DNA of 64,000 nucleotides. Origin: Streptomyces sp. DH12. Lineage in GTDB: Bacteria > Actinomycetota > Actinomycetes > Streptomycetales > Streptomycetaceae. Location: the NCBI RefSeq assembly GCF_020873895.1, contig NZ_JAHWGT010000040.1, positions 1 through 64,000 on the forward strand, read 5' to 3'. Below are positions 52,659 through 61,263 of the stretch, one piece after another (the stretch's first letter is position 1; every line of letters starts with the position of its first letter). A model generated the notes under the pieces. It was not told the DNA's origin. It saw only the letters and a program-made list of their open reading frames with translations, and did not search any database. A program made the position numbers and the translations under genes.

Positions 52659-54719
52659 GTGAGCATCGAGGTCTACCGGGACCCCTGGGGCATCCCGCAT
52701 CTGCGCGCCGACGACCCGCGCGAACTCGCCCACGCCCAGGGCCGTACCACCGCGCACGACCGGGCGTGGCAGCTGGAGGTCGAACGGCACCGCGCCCAGG
52801 GCACGACGGCGGCCTTCCTCGGGCCGGACGCCGTCGACTGGGACGCCTTCGCCCGGCGCGCCCGGCTGGCCGACACCGCCCGCCGCTGCCTGGACCGGCT
52901 CGACGACGCCACCCGCGCGTGGGTCACCGCCTACACGGACGGCGTCAACGCCGGTCTCGCCGAAGGCGCCCGCCGCAGCCGGGAGTTCGCCGCGACGGGG
53001 CTGCAACCGGGCGTGTGGGAGCCGTGGGTGCCGCTCGGCGTCTGGCTGTCGACGCACGTCCTCTTCGCCGGCTTCCCCACCAAGCTGTGGCGCGAACGGG
53101 TCGCCCGGGTCCTCGGCGACGAGCAGGTCGACCTGTTCGCGACCGACGGCCCCGGGACGGCCGGCAGCAACGGCTGGCTCGTCGACGGCGACCGCACCGC
53201 CACCGGCGCCGCCCTCCTCGCCGGCGACCCGCACCGGTTCATCGAGGCGCCCGGCGTGTACCAGCAGATCCGCCTCGCCTGCCCGGAGTACGACGTCGTC
53301 GGCCTCGCCGTGCCCGGCGTGCCCGGCCTCGCCCACTTCGGCCACACGGGGACGGTCGCCTGGGCCATCACCAACGCCATGGCGGACTACCAGGACCTGT
53401 ACCGGGAGCGTCTGCGCCACCGGGACGGCGCGACGGAGGCGCTCGGGCCCGACGGATGGCGCCCCGCCCGCGTCCACACCGAGACCATCGAGGTCAGGGG
53501 CGCCGCGCCGGTCACCGTGGAGGTCGTGGAGACCGACCGGGGGCCCGTCGTGGTGCCCGACCACGGCGAGGGCGGCGAGGACGGCGGCGCCCTGAGCCTG
53601 CGCTACCCGCCGCGCGTGACGGGCGAGCTGGGCTTCGCCGCGCTGCCCGCGCTGCTCGCCGCGCGGACGGTCGCCGACGTGGACCGCGCACTCGACCGGT
53701 GGGTCGAGCCGGTGAACGTCGTGCAGGCCGCCGACACCGAGGGCGGCACCCTCCACCGGGTCGCCGGCCACGTCCCCGTGCGCCACCGGGACAACATGCT
53801 GCGCACCGTCCCCGCCTGGGAGCCGGCGCACGAGTGGCGCGGGCGCCACGAGCCGCTGCCTCGCGCGCCCGTCGACGGCGTCGCGGTGATGGCCAACGCG
53901 CGCGGCCTCGCGGCGCCGCTGGGCGTCGAGTTCGCGCCGCCGCACCGCGCCGAACGCATCGCGCGGCTGCTGGCCGGGTCGTCGGAGTGGACGGCGGCCG
54001 GCATGGCGTCCGTGCACACCGACACCCACCTCGCCTCCGCCCGCCCGCTGCTGGACCTCGCCGCGGGGCTGGACGGGCTCACCGCGCCCGCCGCCGCCCT
54101 GCGCGACCGGCTGCTGCGCTGGGACCGGCACATGGACGCCGACAGCGTGGACGCCGCGCTGTACGCCGCGGTGCGGGGCGAGGTCGTCCGCCGGGTCGCC
54201 GCCCACCCGGTGTTCGCGCCGCTCGCGGAGGTCCCGGCGTACCCGGCGCTGTTCCGGCCGTGGCTGGCCCTCGTGCCGCGCGTGGCCTACGCGTTGGAGA
54301 CCCTGCTGACGTCCGGCCCCGTACCCCCCGCCGACCGGGAGGCCGCCGTGCGCGCCGCCCTGGAGGCGACGGCCGCCGCGCCGCCGGACGCGCCGTGGGG
54401 CGCCACGCACCGCCTCGCGCCGTGGGCGGCGCTGCCGGACGGCGACGACGCCCGGTGGCCCGGCCTGGACGGCGACCACGACTGCGTGCTGTCCACGTCG
54501 AGCGTCCCCGGCGTCACCGACCGCAGCGCGCGCGGCCCGGCCGCCCGCTACGTGTGGGACCTGGCACGGCGCGAGGACAGCCTGTGGGTGGTGCCGCTGG
54601 GCGCCTCGGGCGTGCCCGGCGACCCGCACGAGGCGGACCAGCTGCCGCTGTGGCTGCGCGGCGGCCTCACCCCTGTGATCACCGACTGGAACCGGCTCAG
54701 CAAGGAGCACCCCGCATGA
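52659..54719 (+). CDS. Penicillin acylase family Ntn-hydrolase
   Basis: 686 residues. Start IEVYRDPWGIPHLRADDPRE and AQGRTTAHDRAWQLEVERHR is the family N-terminal part. The autocleavage site is TAGSNGWLVDGD: Ser170 after Gly169 becomes the N-terminal nucleophile of the large chain (169 + 517 residues). GDPHRFIEAPGVYQQIRLAC and GHTGTVAWAITNAMADYQD follow as in the family. No signal peptide is present, so it is probably cytosolic, unlike most members. The iron box and the overlapping siderophore-type acyltransferase gene suggest work on a siderophore or its precursor; PvdQ of Pseudomonas is a known precedent. AGGA precedes the GTG. Confidence 0.88.
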   Translation: MSIEVYRDPWGIPHLRADDPRELAHAQGRTTAHDRAWQLEVERHRAQGTTAAFLGPDAVDWDAFARRARLADTARRCLDRLDDATRAWVTAYTDGVNAGLAEGARRSREFAATGLQPGVWEPWVPLGVWLSTHVLFAGFPTKLWRERVARVLGDEQVDLFATDGPGTAGSNGWLVDGDRTATGAALLAGDPHRFIEAPGVYQQIRLACPEYDVVGLAVPGVPGLAHFGHTGTVAWAITNAMADYQDLYRERLRHRDGATEALGPDGWRPARVHTETIEVRGAAPVTVEVVETDRGPVVVPDHGEGGEDGGALSLRYPPRVTGELGFAALPALLAARTVADVDRALDRWVEPVNVVQAADTEGGTLHRVAGHVPVRHRDNMLRTVPAWEPAHEWRGRHEPLPRAPVDGVAVMANARGLAAPLGVEFAPPHRAERIARLLAGSSEWTAAGMASVHTDTHLASARPLLDLAAGLDGLTAPAAALRDRLLRWDRHMDADSVDAALYAAVRGEVVRRVAAHPVFAPLAEVPAYPALFRPWLALVPRVAYALETLLTSGPVPPADREAAVRAALEATAAAPPDAPWGATHRLAPWAALPDGDDARWPGLDGDHDCVLSTSSVPGVTDRSARGPAARYVWDLARREDSLWVVPLGASGVPGDPHEADQLPLWLRGGLTPVITDWNRLSKEHPA

Positions 54720-55297
54720 CGACGAGCGCCGACCCCCGCCCCGCCGAGTACGAGCGGTCCGTCGACGGCTTCGGGACGGTACGGATCGTGCCCCTGGACC
54801 CGGACCGCGACGCCGCCCTGGTCCACGCGTGGGTGAGCGAGGAGCGGGCCCGGTTCTGGGGCATGCGGGAGATCGACGTGGCCGAGGTGCGGGACGTCTA
54901 CGCGCACCTCGACTCGCTCACGACGCACCACGCGTTCCTGGTGCACCGCGACGGGGTGCCGGTCGCGCTGTTCCAGACGTACGAACCGGAGGCCGACCGG
55001 GTCAGCGAGTGCTACGAGGTCCAGCCGGGCGACATCGGTGTCCACCTGCTGCTGGCCCCGGCCGACAGGCCCGAACGCGGCTTCTCGCGGCACCTGCTGG
55101 GCGTGCTGACGGACTTCGCGCTGCGCGGGGGCCGCACGCGGATCGTCGCCGAGCCGGACGCGGCGAACGACAAGGCCGTCGCGCTGCTGGTCCGCGCCGG
55201 CTTCGAACTCGGCCCGGAGGTGGTGCTGCCGGAGATCGTGCTCCCGGAGGTGCACCTGGTGGAGAAGCGGGCCCGGCTGGCGTTCCTCACCCGCTGA
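54716..55297 (+). CDS. GNAT N-acyltransferase, siderophore type (IucB/MbtK-like)
   Basis: 193 residues. The pattern VHAWVSEERARFWGMREIDV near residue 38, then HHAFLVHRDGVPVALFQTYE, GDIGVHLLLAPADRPERGFS and RIVAEPDAANDKAVALLVRA matches the lysine N-acyltransferase domain of aerobactin, mycobactin and hydroxamate siderophore pathways. The ATG overlaps the acylase stop (ATGA). Probably acylates a hydroxylated or free amine of a siderophore precursor; the substrate is not shown. Confidence 0.82.
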   Translation: MTTSADPRPAEYERSVDGFGTVRIVPLDPDRDAALVHAWVSEERARFWGMREIDVAEVRDVYAHLDSLTTHHAFLVHRDGVPVALFQTYEPEADRVSECYEVQPGDIGVHLLLAPADRPERGFSRHLLGVLTDFALRGGRTRIVAEPDAANDKAVALLVRAGFELGPEVVLPEIVLPEVHLVEKRARLAFLTR

Positions 55298-55315
55298 CGG
55301 CCGGCCGCGATGGGC

Positions 55316-55351
55316 GCCGCCCGCCCGCCGGCCGGCGGGCGGGCGGGCGGC
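55316..55351. terminator. Bidirectional terminator between convergent genes
   Basis: GCCGCCCGCCCGCCGG pairs with CCGGCGGGCGGGC(GGGC)GGC, directly joined. It fills the gap between the acyltransferase and amidohydrolase stops. Confidence 0.65.
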
Positions 55352-55352
55352 G

Positions 55353-56438
55353 TCAGCCCACGACGCGGCCGTCGAGGACGATGCGCCGGGGCGCCGCCAG
55401 GGCCCGGACGTCGGCGCGCGGGTCCTCGTCGTAGACGACCAGGTCCGCCGGGGCGCCCTCCTCCAGGCCGGGGCGCCCCAGCCAGGCGCGGGCGCCCCAG
55501 GTGGTCGCCGACAGGGCTTCGAGCGGCGGGATGCCGGCGGTGACCAGCTCGGCGACCTCGGCCGCCACCAGTCCGTGCGCGAGCGAGCCGCCCGCGTCGG
55601 TGCCGACGAAGACGGGGATGCCGGCGTCGTACGCGGCGCGGACCGTGTCGTACCGGCGCTCGTGCAGCCGGCGCATGTGGTCCGCCCAGCGCGGGAACTT
55701 CGCCTCTCCCCCGGCGGCCAGCCGCGGGAACGTCGCGATGTTGACGAGGGTCGGGACGATGGCGACGCCGCGCTCGGCGAAGAGCGGGATGGTCTCCTCG
55801 GTCAGCCCCGTGGCGTGCTCCACGCAGTCGATGCCCGCCTCCACCAGGTCGCGCAGGGACTCCTCGGCGAAGCAGTGCGCCGTCACGCGGGCGCCGAGCC
55901 GGTGCGCCTCGGCGATGGCCGCCTCGACCTCGGCGCGCGGCCAGCAGGCGGTGAGGTCGCCGGCGTCGCGGTCGATCCAGTCGCCGACGAGCTTCACCCA
56001 GCCGTCGCCGCGGCGCGCCTCGCGGGCGACGTAGGCGACGAGGTCGGCGGGCTCGATCTCGTGCGCGTAGTTGCGGAGGTAGCGCTTGGTGCGGGCGATG
56101 TGGCGGCCCGCGCGGATGATCTTCGGCAGGTCGGGGCGGTCGTCGATCCACCGGGTGTCGGCGGCCGAACCGGCGTCGCGGATCAGGAGCGTGCCTGCGT
56201 CCCGGTCGGCCAGCGCCTGCTGTTCGCTGGTCGCCGCGTCGACGGGCCCGTGGGCGTCGAGCCCGACGTGGCAGTGCGCGTCGACCAGGCCGGGCAGCGC
56301 CCAGCCGGTCACCGTGCGCACGTCCCGCGCACCGGCCGGCCGGTCGTAGGTCACCCGCCCGTCGACCACCCACAGTTCGTCGCGTACGTCCTGCGGGCCG
56401 GCCAGCACCCGCCCCCTCACATGCAGCACCAGGCTCAT
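55353..56438 (-). CDS. Metal-dependent amidohydrolase
   Basis: 361 residues. Metal-binding motif DAHCHVGLD, Lys in GWVKLVGDWID, HCFAEESL and CVEHATGLTEE (later His ligands), and Asp in FVGTDAGGSLAHG: the TIM-barrel amidohydrolase set with imidazolonepropionase/prolidase-like relatives. The ATG at 56438 (MSLVLHVRGRV) is preceded by TAGAGT and seven bases, indicating a leaderless mRNA; eight further codons upstream are unlikely. Substrate unknown. Confidence 0.88.
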   Translation of the reverse strand: MSLVLHVRGRVLAGPQDVRDELWVVDGRVTYDRPAGARDVRTVTGWALPGLVDAHCHVGLDAHGPVDAATSEQQALADRDAGTLLIRDAGSAADTRWIDDRPDLPKIIRAGRHIARTKRYLRNYAHEIEPADLVAYVAREARRGDGWVKLVGDWIDRDAGDLTACWPRAEVEAAIAEAHRLGARVTAHCFAEESLRDLVEAGIDCVEHATGLTEETIPLFAERGVAIVPTLVNIATFPRLAAGGEAKFPRWADHMRRLHERRYDTVRAAYDAGIPVFVGTDAGGSLAHGLVAAEVAELVTAGIPPLEALSATTWGARAWLGRPGLEEGAPADLVVYDEDPRADVRALAAPRRIVLDGRVVG

Positions 56439-56445
56439 GCCCAGC

Positions 56446-56451
56446 ACTCTA
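56446..56451 (-). promoter_or_regulatory. -10 box of a leaderless amidohydrolase transcript
   Basis: Minus-strand TAGAGT lies seven bases before the ATG at 56438; no ribosome binding site is seen between them. Confidence 0.45.
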
Positions 56452-56506
56452 CGAGGGCGCAAGTACCCTCGGCGAAGCAGTCCGTACGTGAAGGAAAGAG
56501 AGCCCC

Positions 56507-57634
56507 GTGACGCACCCCCTCCTCGACCTGGCCCCGCTGACCGCCGACCGCTTCGCGGACATCGAGCGGCGCGTTGCCGCGCTGCTCGGCACCGGGCACG
56601 ACGTGGTCGTCACGCAGGGCGAGGCGCTGCTGCCGCTGGAGGGGTGCATCCGCAGCGGCGCGCGGCCCGGTTCGACCGCGCTCAACGTGATCACCGGCCC
56701 GTACGGGCAGACCTTCGGCGACTGGCTGCGCGACTGCGGCGCGACGGTGGTGGACCTGGAGGTGCCGTTCCACACTGCGGCCACCGCCGAGCAGGTCGCC
56801 GGGGCGCTGGAGCGGCACCCGGAGATCGACTTCGTGTCGCTGGTGCACGCGGAGGCGGCGACCGGCAACACCAACCCGGTCGCGGAGATCGGTGAGGTGG
56901 TCCGGGCGCACGGCGCGCTGTTCCACCTGGACGCGGTCGCCTCGATCGGCGCGGAGCCGGTGCTGCCGGACGCGTGGGGGGTCGACCTGTGCGTCATCGG
57001 CGCGCAGAAGGCGATGGGCGGCCCGGCGGGCGTGTCCGCCGTGTCGGTCAGCCCGCGCGCGTGGGAGCGGTTCGCGGCGAACCCGGCCGCGCCGCGCCGC
57101 TCGTACCTCTCCCTGCTGGACTGGAAGGAGCGCTGGATCGACGGGGGCCGCAGGACGCTGCTCCACGCGCCCGCGCAGCTGGAGATGCTGGCGCTGGAGG
57201 CGTGCCTGGACCGCGTCGACGCGGAGGGGCTGGACGCGCTCACCGCCCGTCACGCGGCGGCCGCGGCCGCCACCCGCGCGGGTGTGCTCGCGCTGGGCGG
57301 CGGTCTGGAGCCGTACGTGCACGAGGCGCGGGAGGCGGCCCCCGTCGCGACGACGCTGCGCACCCCGGCCGGGGTGGACGCCTCCCGGCTGGTGGCCGCC
57401 GCGCTGACGGCGGTGCCCGCCGCCGACCGGGCCGGCCGGGCCCCGGCGCTGCCGCTGGCGGCGGGCGGCGGGGCGCTGGCCGCGGAGATGGTCCGGGTGA
57501 ACCACTACGGGCCGGACGCCACGCCGGGGACCGTCCGGGCGTGCCTGGCGGCCCTGGGCGCCGCCCTCGCCGCGACGGGCCGGGAGGTCGACACGCAGGC
57601 GGCGCTGCGGGCGGCCGCGGAGGCGTGGCGGTAG
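56507..57634 (+). CDS. Class V aminotransferase family PLP enzyme
   Basis: 375 residues, fold type I. ITGPYGQTFGDWLRDCGATV, LVHAEAATGNTNPVAEIGEV (Asn/Asp region), FHLDAVASIGAEPV (Asp to PLP) and the Schiff-base Lys in VIGAQKAMGGPAGVSAVSVS match alanine-glyoxylate/serine-pyruvate aminotransferase relatives. GTG at 56507 with AAGGAAAGAGAG upstream. It is divergent from the amidohydrolase gene with 68 bases between them; a shared pathway is possible but not shown. Confidence 0.88.
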   Translation: MTHPLLDLAPLTADRFADIERRVAALLGTGHDVVVTQGEALLPLEGCIRSGARPGSTALNVITGPYGQTFGDWLRDCGATVVDLEVPFHTAATAEQVAGALERHPEIDFVSLVHAEAATGNTNPVAEIGEVVRAHGALFHLDAVASIGAEPVLPDAWGVDLCVIGAQKAMGGPAGVSAVSVSPRAWERFAANPAAPRRSYLSLLDWKERWIDGGRRTLLHAPAQLEMLALEACLDRVDAEGLDALTARHAAAAAATRAGVLALGGGLEPYVHEAREAAPVATTLRTPAGVDASRLVAAALTAVPAADRAGRAPALPLAAGGGALAAEMVRVNHYGPDATPGTVRACLAALGAALAATGREVDTQAALRAAAEAWR

Positions 57635-57661
57635 GCAGTCCGCTCGCGGGTCGCCGGGGGC

Positions 57662-57708
57662 GGCGTGCGGTTCGGCGGGCCCCGGGTGGCGTGCGGTTCG
57701 GCGGGCCC
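57662..57708. repeat. Direct repeat of 21 bases
   Basis: Two copies of a 21-base unit starting GGCGTGCGGTTCGGCGGGCC at 57662 and 57688, 26 bases apart, in the gap between the aminotransferase and LysR genes. Confidence 0.75.
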
Positions 57709-57736
57709 GGGGCGGCCGGTCGGCCGTCCGGGCCGG

Positions 57737-58717
57737 TCAGGGCGGGCCCGGGGCGTCGGCCGGAGCCGGGGCCGTCCGTACCGTCGCCTGACGCGGAGCC
57801 GTCCGCAGCGGTACCGGCGGGGGCGCGGGCCGCGTCACGGGGGCCGGCGGGTCGGCGGTGCCGGTGAGCGCCTCCAGCAGGGCCTGCACCGCCGGGACGA
57901 GGCCGCCCGCGCGTACGGCGAGCGAGACGGGGACGCGGGGCGCGCGCAGGGTGCGGAAGGCCAGTCGGCGGTCCCGGGGCAGGGGCCCCACCGGGTGGAA
58001 GACCGTCCATGACGGTTCGGCCGCGCCCGCCAGGTCGTCGAGGGTGGCCCGCAGGGTGGTGAAGGGCGGTCCGGGCGTCCAGTGCGGGAGGGCGCCCGTG
58101 ACCAGGTCGTGGAAGGCCGGGTTGACCGCGCGGGGCGCCAGCCGCAGCGGGAGGTGGGCCAGTTGGGCCGGGTGGAGCTCGTCCGAAGCGGCCAGCGGGT
58201 GCCCGGCGGGCAGCGCGACGAGCAGGGGTTCGGTCCAGACCGGGTACAGGACCATGCCCTCCACGCGGCGCACGGCCCGTACCAGCGCGGCGTCGAACGT
58301 CCCGGAGAGCACCGCGGCGAGGCGGGCCTCCTGCGGGGCGCGCTCCTGCCGCACCCGCAGCCGGGGGCGGCGCAGGGCGAGGACGCCGAGGGCCCGGTAC
58401 ACGCGGTCGGAGAAGGCGCGGCTGGTGCCGAGGCGCACCAGGCCGTCGGTCCCGCCGGCGATGCCGGCCGCGGTCTCCCGTACCCGTCCCGCCGCCGCGA
58501 GCGCGGCCCGCGCCTCGGGCAGCAGCCGCTCGCCCGCGGCGGTGAGCCTCACGTGCCCGGGGGACGCCGGGTCGAGGAGCCGCAGCCCGAGATCGCCCTC
58601 CAGCGCGCCGATCAGCTCGGCCACCGCCTCCGCGGTGGTGCGCAGCCGTTCGGCGGCGCGTGCGAGGCCGTGCTCTTCGGCGACGGCCACGAAGTACTCC
58701 AGCTGACGCAGTTCCAC
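57737..58717 (-). CDS. LysR family transcriptional regulator
   Basis: 326 residues. N-terminal helix-turn-helix: LRQLEYFVAVAEEHGLARAA, ERLRTTAEAVAELIGALEGD, LGLRLLDPASPGHVRLTAAG (family form LxxFxxVAEHGS...SQxxxLE altered to TTAEAVAELIGALE). The effector domain spans about 90-300, with LVRLGTSRAF and PVWTEPLLVALPAGHPLA. The C-terminal 40 residues are Pro-rich. GTG at 58717 matches the family start; GTG at 58729 is possible. It is divergent from ectABCD and may control it; LysR proteins normally act on the divergent neighbour. Confidence 0.88.
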   Translation of the reverse strand: MELRQLEYFVAVAEEHGLARAAERLRTTAEAVAELIGALEGDLGLRLLDPASPGHVRLTAAGERLLPEARAALAAAGRVRETAAGIAGGTDGLVRLGTSRAFSDRVYRALGVLALRRPRLRVRQERAPQEARLAAVLSGTFDAALVRAVRRVEGMVLYPVWTEPLLVALPAGHPLAASDELHPAQLAHLPLRLAPRAVNPAFHDLVTGALPHWTPGPPFTTLRATLDDLAGAAEPSWTVFHPVGPLPRDRRLAFRTLRAPRVPVSLAVRAGGLVPAVQALLEALTGTADPPAPVTRPAPPPVPLRTAPRQATVRTAPAPADAPGPP

Positions 58718-59244
58718 CGCCGCGCCCACCCGCCCCTCGACTCTCGCTGCCCTGCCGTCCGATCCGGTCAACGACCGGGCGGGGACGGCCTCTTCCCCAT
58801 GTGTACGGGCGAACGGCGCCGATGTGCGAACACGACGCGCGCGGGGGTGCGGAACCGGACGCGGGCATCGGGGTCCGCAATGCCGCGGGGCGGTTGCCGC
58901 AGAGTCGAATAGACGAGAATTCGGACCGGAATTCCGATCCACTCCCAACAATTTCCCCACGACAATCAATCGGGTAGCTCCCCACTTTCTGCTGCCCACA
59001 TCCGAGGACGTCAAACACCAAGATTCGAGCACGCTCCTGTGAACGATTCATGGAGGCGCCACGACCGTTTCACGGTGTGACCGATTCCACAACAGCGAGG
59101 TTATGTCCGTATTTATGCAGGTAAATCGGCCAGAACCGCGAGGGCCGCGAGCAGTCCCGCGTACGCGCGATAACACAGATGGTGCGGCCACCCAATACCT
59201 CCCACCCATGCAATCCGAGAAATTGCTGGGTAAGTTCCTTCCGC
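58718..59244. promoter_or_regulatory. AT-richer regulatory region between lysR and ectA
   Basis: 527 bases without a convincing gene; from about 58900 the sequence drops to near 50 percent GC, far below its surroundings. It contains GAATTCGG/CCGGAATTC repeats (about 58917-58935), TTCAC..GTGTGA (about 59070), and TATTTA (about 59112) as a possible -10 with TTCCAC upstream. It should carry the promoters of ectABCD and the lysR gene. Osmotic control of ect is known from other Streptomyces; the sites are not assigned here. Confidence 0.5.
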
Positions 59245-59772
59245 ATGACCGCCGCACCAACAGACCTCGTACCTGCCCGATCCGAATTCATCGACAGCCC
59301 ACGAGTGGAGGACGGCGCCGCCCTGTGGCGCATCGCCCGCGACTCCCAGGTGCTGGACCTGAACTCCTCGTACAGCTACCTGCTGTGGTGCCGGGACTTC
59401 GCGGCCACGTCCGTCGTCGCGCGCGGCACGGACGGTGAGCCGGTCGCCTTCGTGACCGGGTACGTCCGCCCGGACCGACCGGGGACGCTCGTCGTCTGGC
59501 AGGTCGCCGTCGACCACGACCACCGCGGCCGCGGCCTGGCGGGAAAGCTGCTGGACGCGCTCGTGTCGCGGCTGGCCGACCGCGGGATCCACACCGTGGA
59601 GACCACCGTCACGCCCGACAACACGGCGTCCGACCGGCTCTTCACCTCCTTCGCCGAGCGCCGGGGCGCCTCGCTGGAGCGGGAGGTCCTCTTCGACGGA
59701 GAGCTGTTCCCGGAGGGCGGCCACGAGCCCGAGGTGCTCTACCGCATCCGGCCGGTCGCCGCGGCGGGTTGA
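59245..59772 (+). CDS. ectA: L-2,4-diaminobutyrate N-acetyltransferase
   Basis: 175 residues, GNAT family. VEDGAALWRIARDSQVLDLN, SSYSYLLWCRDFAATSVVAR, the acetyl-CoA site VAVDHDHRGRGLAGKLLDAL, and TVETTVTPDNTASDRLFTSF match EctA. Acetylates the gamma amino group of diaminobutyrate, step two of ectoine synthesis. ATG at 59245 chosen by family N terminus; the 22 codons upstream are not supported. GTAAGTTCC upstream is a weak ribosome binding site. Confidence 0.94.
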   Translation: MTAAPTDLVPARSEFIDSPRVEDGAALWRIARDSQVLDLNSSYSYLLWCRDFAATSVVARGTDGEPVAFVTGYVRPDRPGTLVVWQVAVDHDHRGRGLAGKLLDALVSRLADRGIHTVETTVTPDNTASDRLFTSFAERRGASLEREVLFDGELFPEGGHEPEVLYRIRPVAAAG

Positions 59773-59855
59773 CCGCCGCCGCCCCGCTCCCCTCCCCCCA
59801 CTGCCCCGCCCCGACCTTCGCCCGACGCTCCGCGACTCCGCAGGAGGACTCCGCT

Positions 59856-61181
59856 GTGACCATCACCCCGTCCGCCCGACCGTCCGCCGCCCCGGCCCCC
59901 GCCCCGACCGTCCACGACGGCGGCGCCTCCCCGATGGCCGCGTTCGAGAACCTGGAGTCGGAGGTGCGCAGCTACTGCCGCGGCTGGCCGACGGTGTTCG
60001 ACCGCGCGCAGGGCGCCCGCCTCACCGACGAGGACGGCCGCACGTACCTCGACTTCTTCGCCGGCGCCGGCTCCCTCAACTACGGCCACAACAACCCGGT
60101 GCTGAAACGAGCGCTGATCGACTACCTGGAGCGGGACGGCGTCACGCACGGGCTGGACATGGCGACCACCGCCAAGCGCGCCTTCCTGGAGACGTTCCAC
60201 GAGCTCGTCCTCAGCCCCCGGAACCTGCCGTACAAGGTGATGTTCCCCGGCCCGACCGGCACCAACGCCGTGGAGTCGGCGCTGAAGCTGGCCCGGAAGG
60301 TGAAGGGCCGCGAGTCGATCGTGTCGTTCACCAACGCCTTCCACGGCATGTCGCTCGGCTCGCTCGCCGTCACCGGCAACGCCTTCAAGCGGGCCGGCGC
60401 CGGCATCCCGCTGGTCCACGGCACGCCCATGCCGTTCGACAACTACCTCGACGGCCGGGTCCCGGACTTCCTCTGGTTCGAGCGGCTCCTGCAGGACAGC
60501 GGCTCGGGGCTCAACCAGCCGGCCGCCGTGATCGTCGAGACCGTGCAGGGCGAGGGCGGCATCAACGTGGCGCGCCCCGAGTGGCTGCGCGCGCTGCGGG
60601 AGCTGTGCGACCGCCGCGACATGCTGCTGATCGTCGACGACATCCAGATGGGCTGCGGGCGCACCGGCGGGTTCTTCTCCTTCGAGGAGGCCGGCATCAC
60701 CCCGGACATCGTCACCCTCTCCAAGTCGATCAGCGGGTACGGGCTGCCGATGTCGCTGTGCCTGTTCCGGCCGGAGCTGGACGTGTGGGGTCCGGGCGAG
60801 CACAACGGCACGTTCCGCGGCAACAACCCGGCCTTCGTCACGGCGACGGCGGCGCTCCGCGCGTACTGGGCGGACGGCGGCACGGAGCAGCAGACCCTCG
60901 CCCGGGGCGAGCAGGTGGAGCAGGCGCTGCTGACCATCTGCGACGAGAACTCCGCCGACGGCGCCCACTACCGGGGCCGCGGCCTGGTCTGGGGCCTCGA
61001 GTTCGCGGACAAGCAGCGCGCGACGCGGATCTGCCGGCGCGCCTTCGACCTGGGCCTGCTGCTGGAGACGTCCGGCCCCGAGAGCGAGGTCGTGAAGCTG
61101 CTCCCGCCGCTGACCGTCACGCCCGAGGAGCTGGACGAGGGGCTGACCACGCTGGCGCGCGCCGTCCGCGAGTCCGCCTGA
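59856..61181 (+). CDS. ectB: Diaminobutyrate-2-oxoglutarate aminotransferase
   Basis: 441 residues, class III aminotransferase. FENLESEVRSYCRGWPTVFD, YLDFFAGAGSLNYGHNNPVL, FPGPTGTNAVESALKLARKV, DDIQMGCGRTGGFFSFEEAG (Asp to PLP) and the Lys in VTLSKSISGYGLPMSL are EctB marks. It makes L-2,4-diaminobutyrate from aspartate semialdehyde. GTG at 59856 with GGAGG eight bases upstream; a TTG at 59769 overlapping the ectA stop is possible but adds a Pro-rich leader. Confidence 0.95.
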   Translation: MTITPSARPSAAPAPAPTVHDGGASPMAAFENLESEVRSYCRGWPTVFDRAQGARLTDEDGRTYLDFFAGAGSLNYGHNNPVLKRALIDYLERDGVTHGLDMATTAKRAFLETFHELVLSPRNLPYKVMFPGPTGTNAVESALKLARKVKGRESIVSFTNAFHGMSLGSLAVTGNAFKRAGAGIPLVHGTPMPFDNYLDGRVPDFLWFERLLQDSGSGLNQPAAVIVETVQGEGGINVARPEWLRALRELCDRRDMLLIVDDIQMGCGRTGGFFSFEEAGITPDIVTLSKSISGYGLPMSLCLFRPELDVWGPGEHNGTFRGNNPAFVTATAALRAYWADGGTEQQTLARGEQVEQALLTICDENSADGAHYRGRGLVWGLEFADKQRATRICRRAFDLGLLLETSGPESEVVKLLPPLTVTPEELDEGLTTLARAVRESA

Positions 61182-61263
61182 CACCGGCGAGTGAGCGACC
61201 GCGGGGCCGCGCGACCCGACGGCCCCGCCCCCCGTACGCCGTACGAAAGGAAGTGGCACCACC

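Noticed and set aside
59048-59333. Small minus-strand frames in the ectA promoter region
   Set aside because: No ribosome binding site or coding bias; the region is AT-rich and regulatory.
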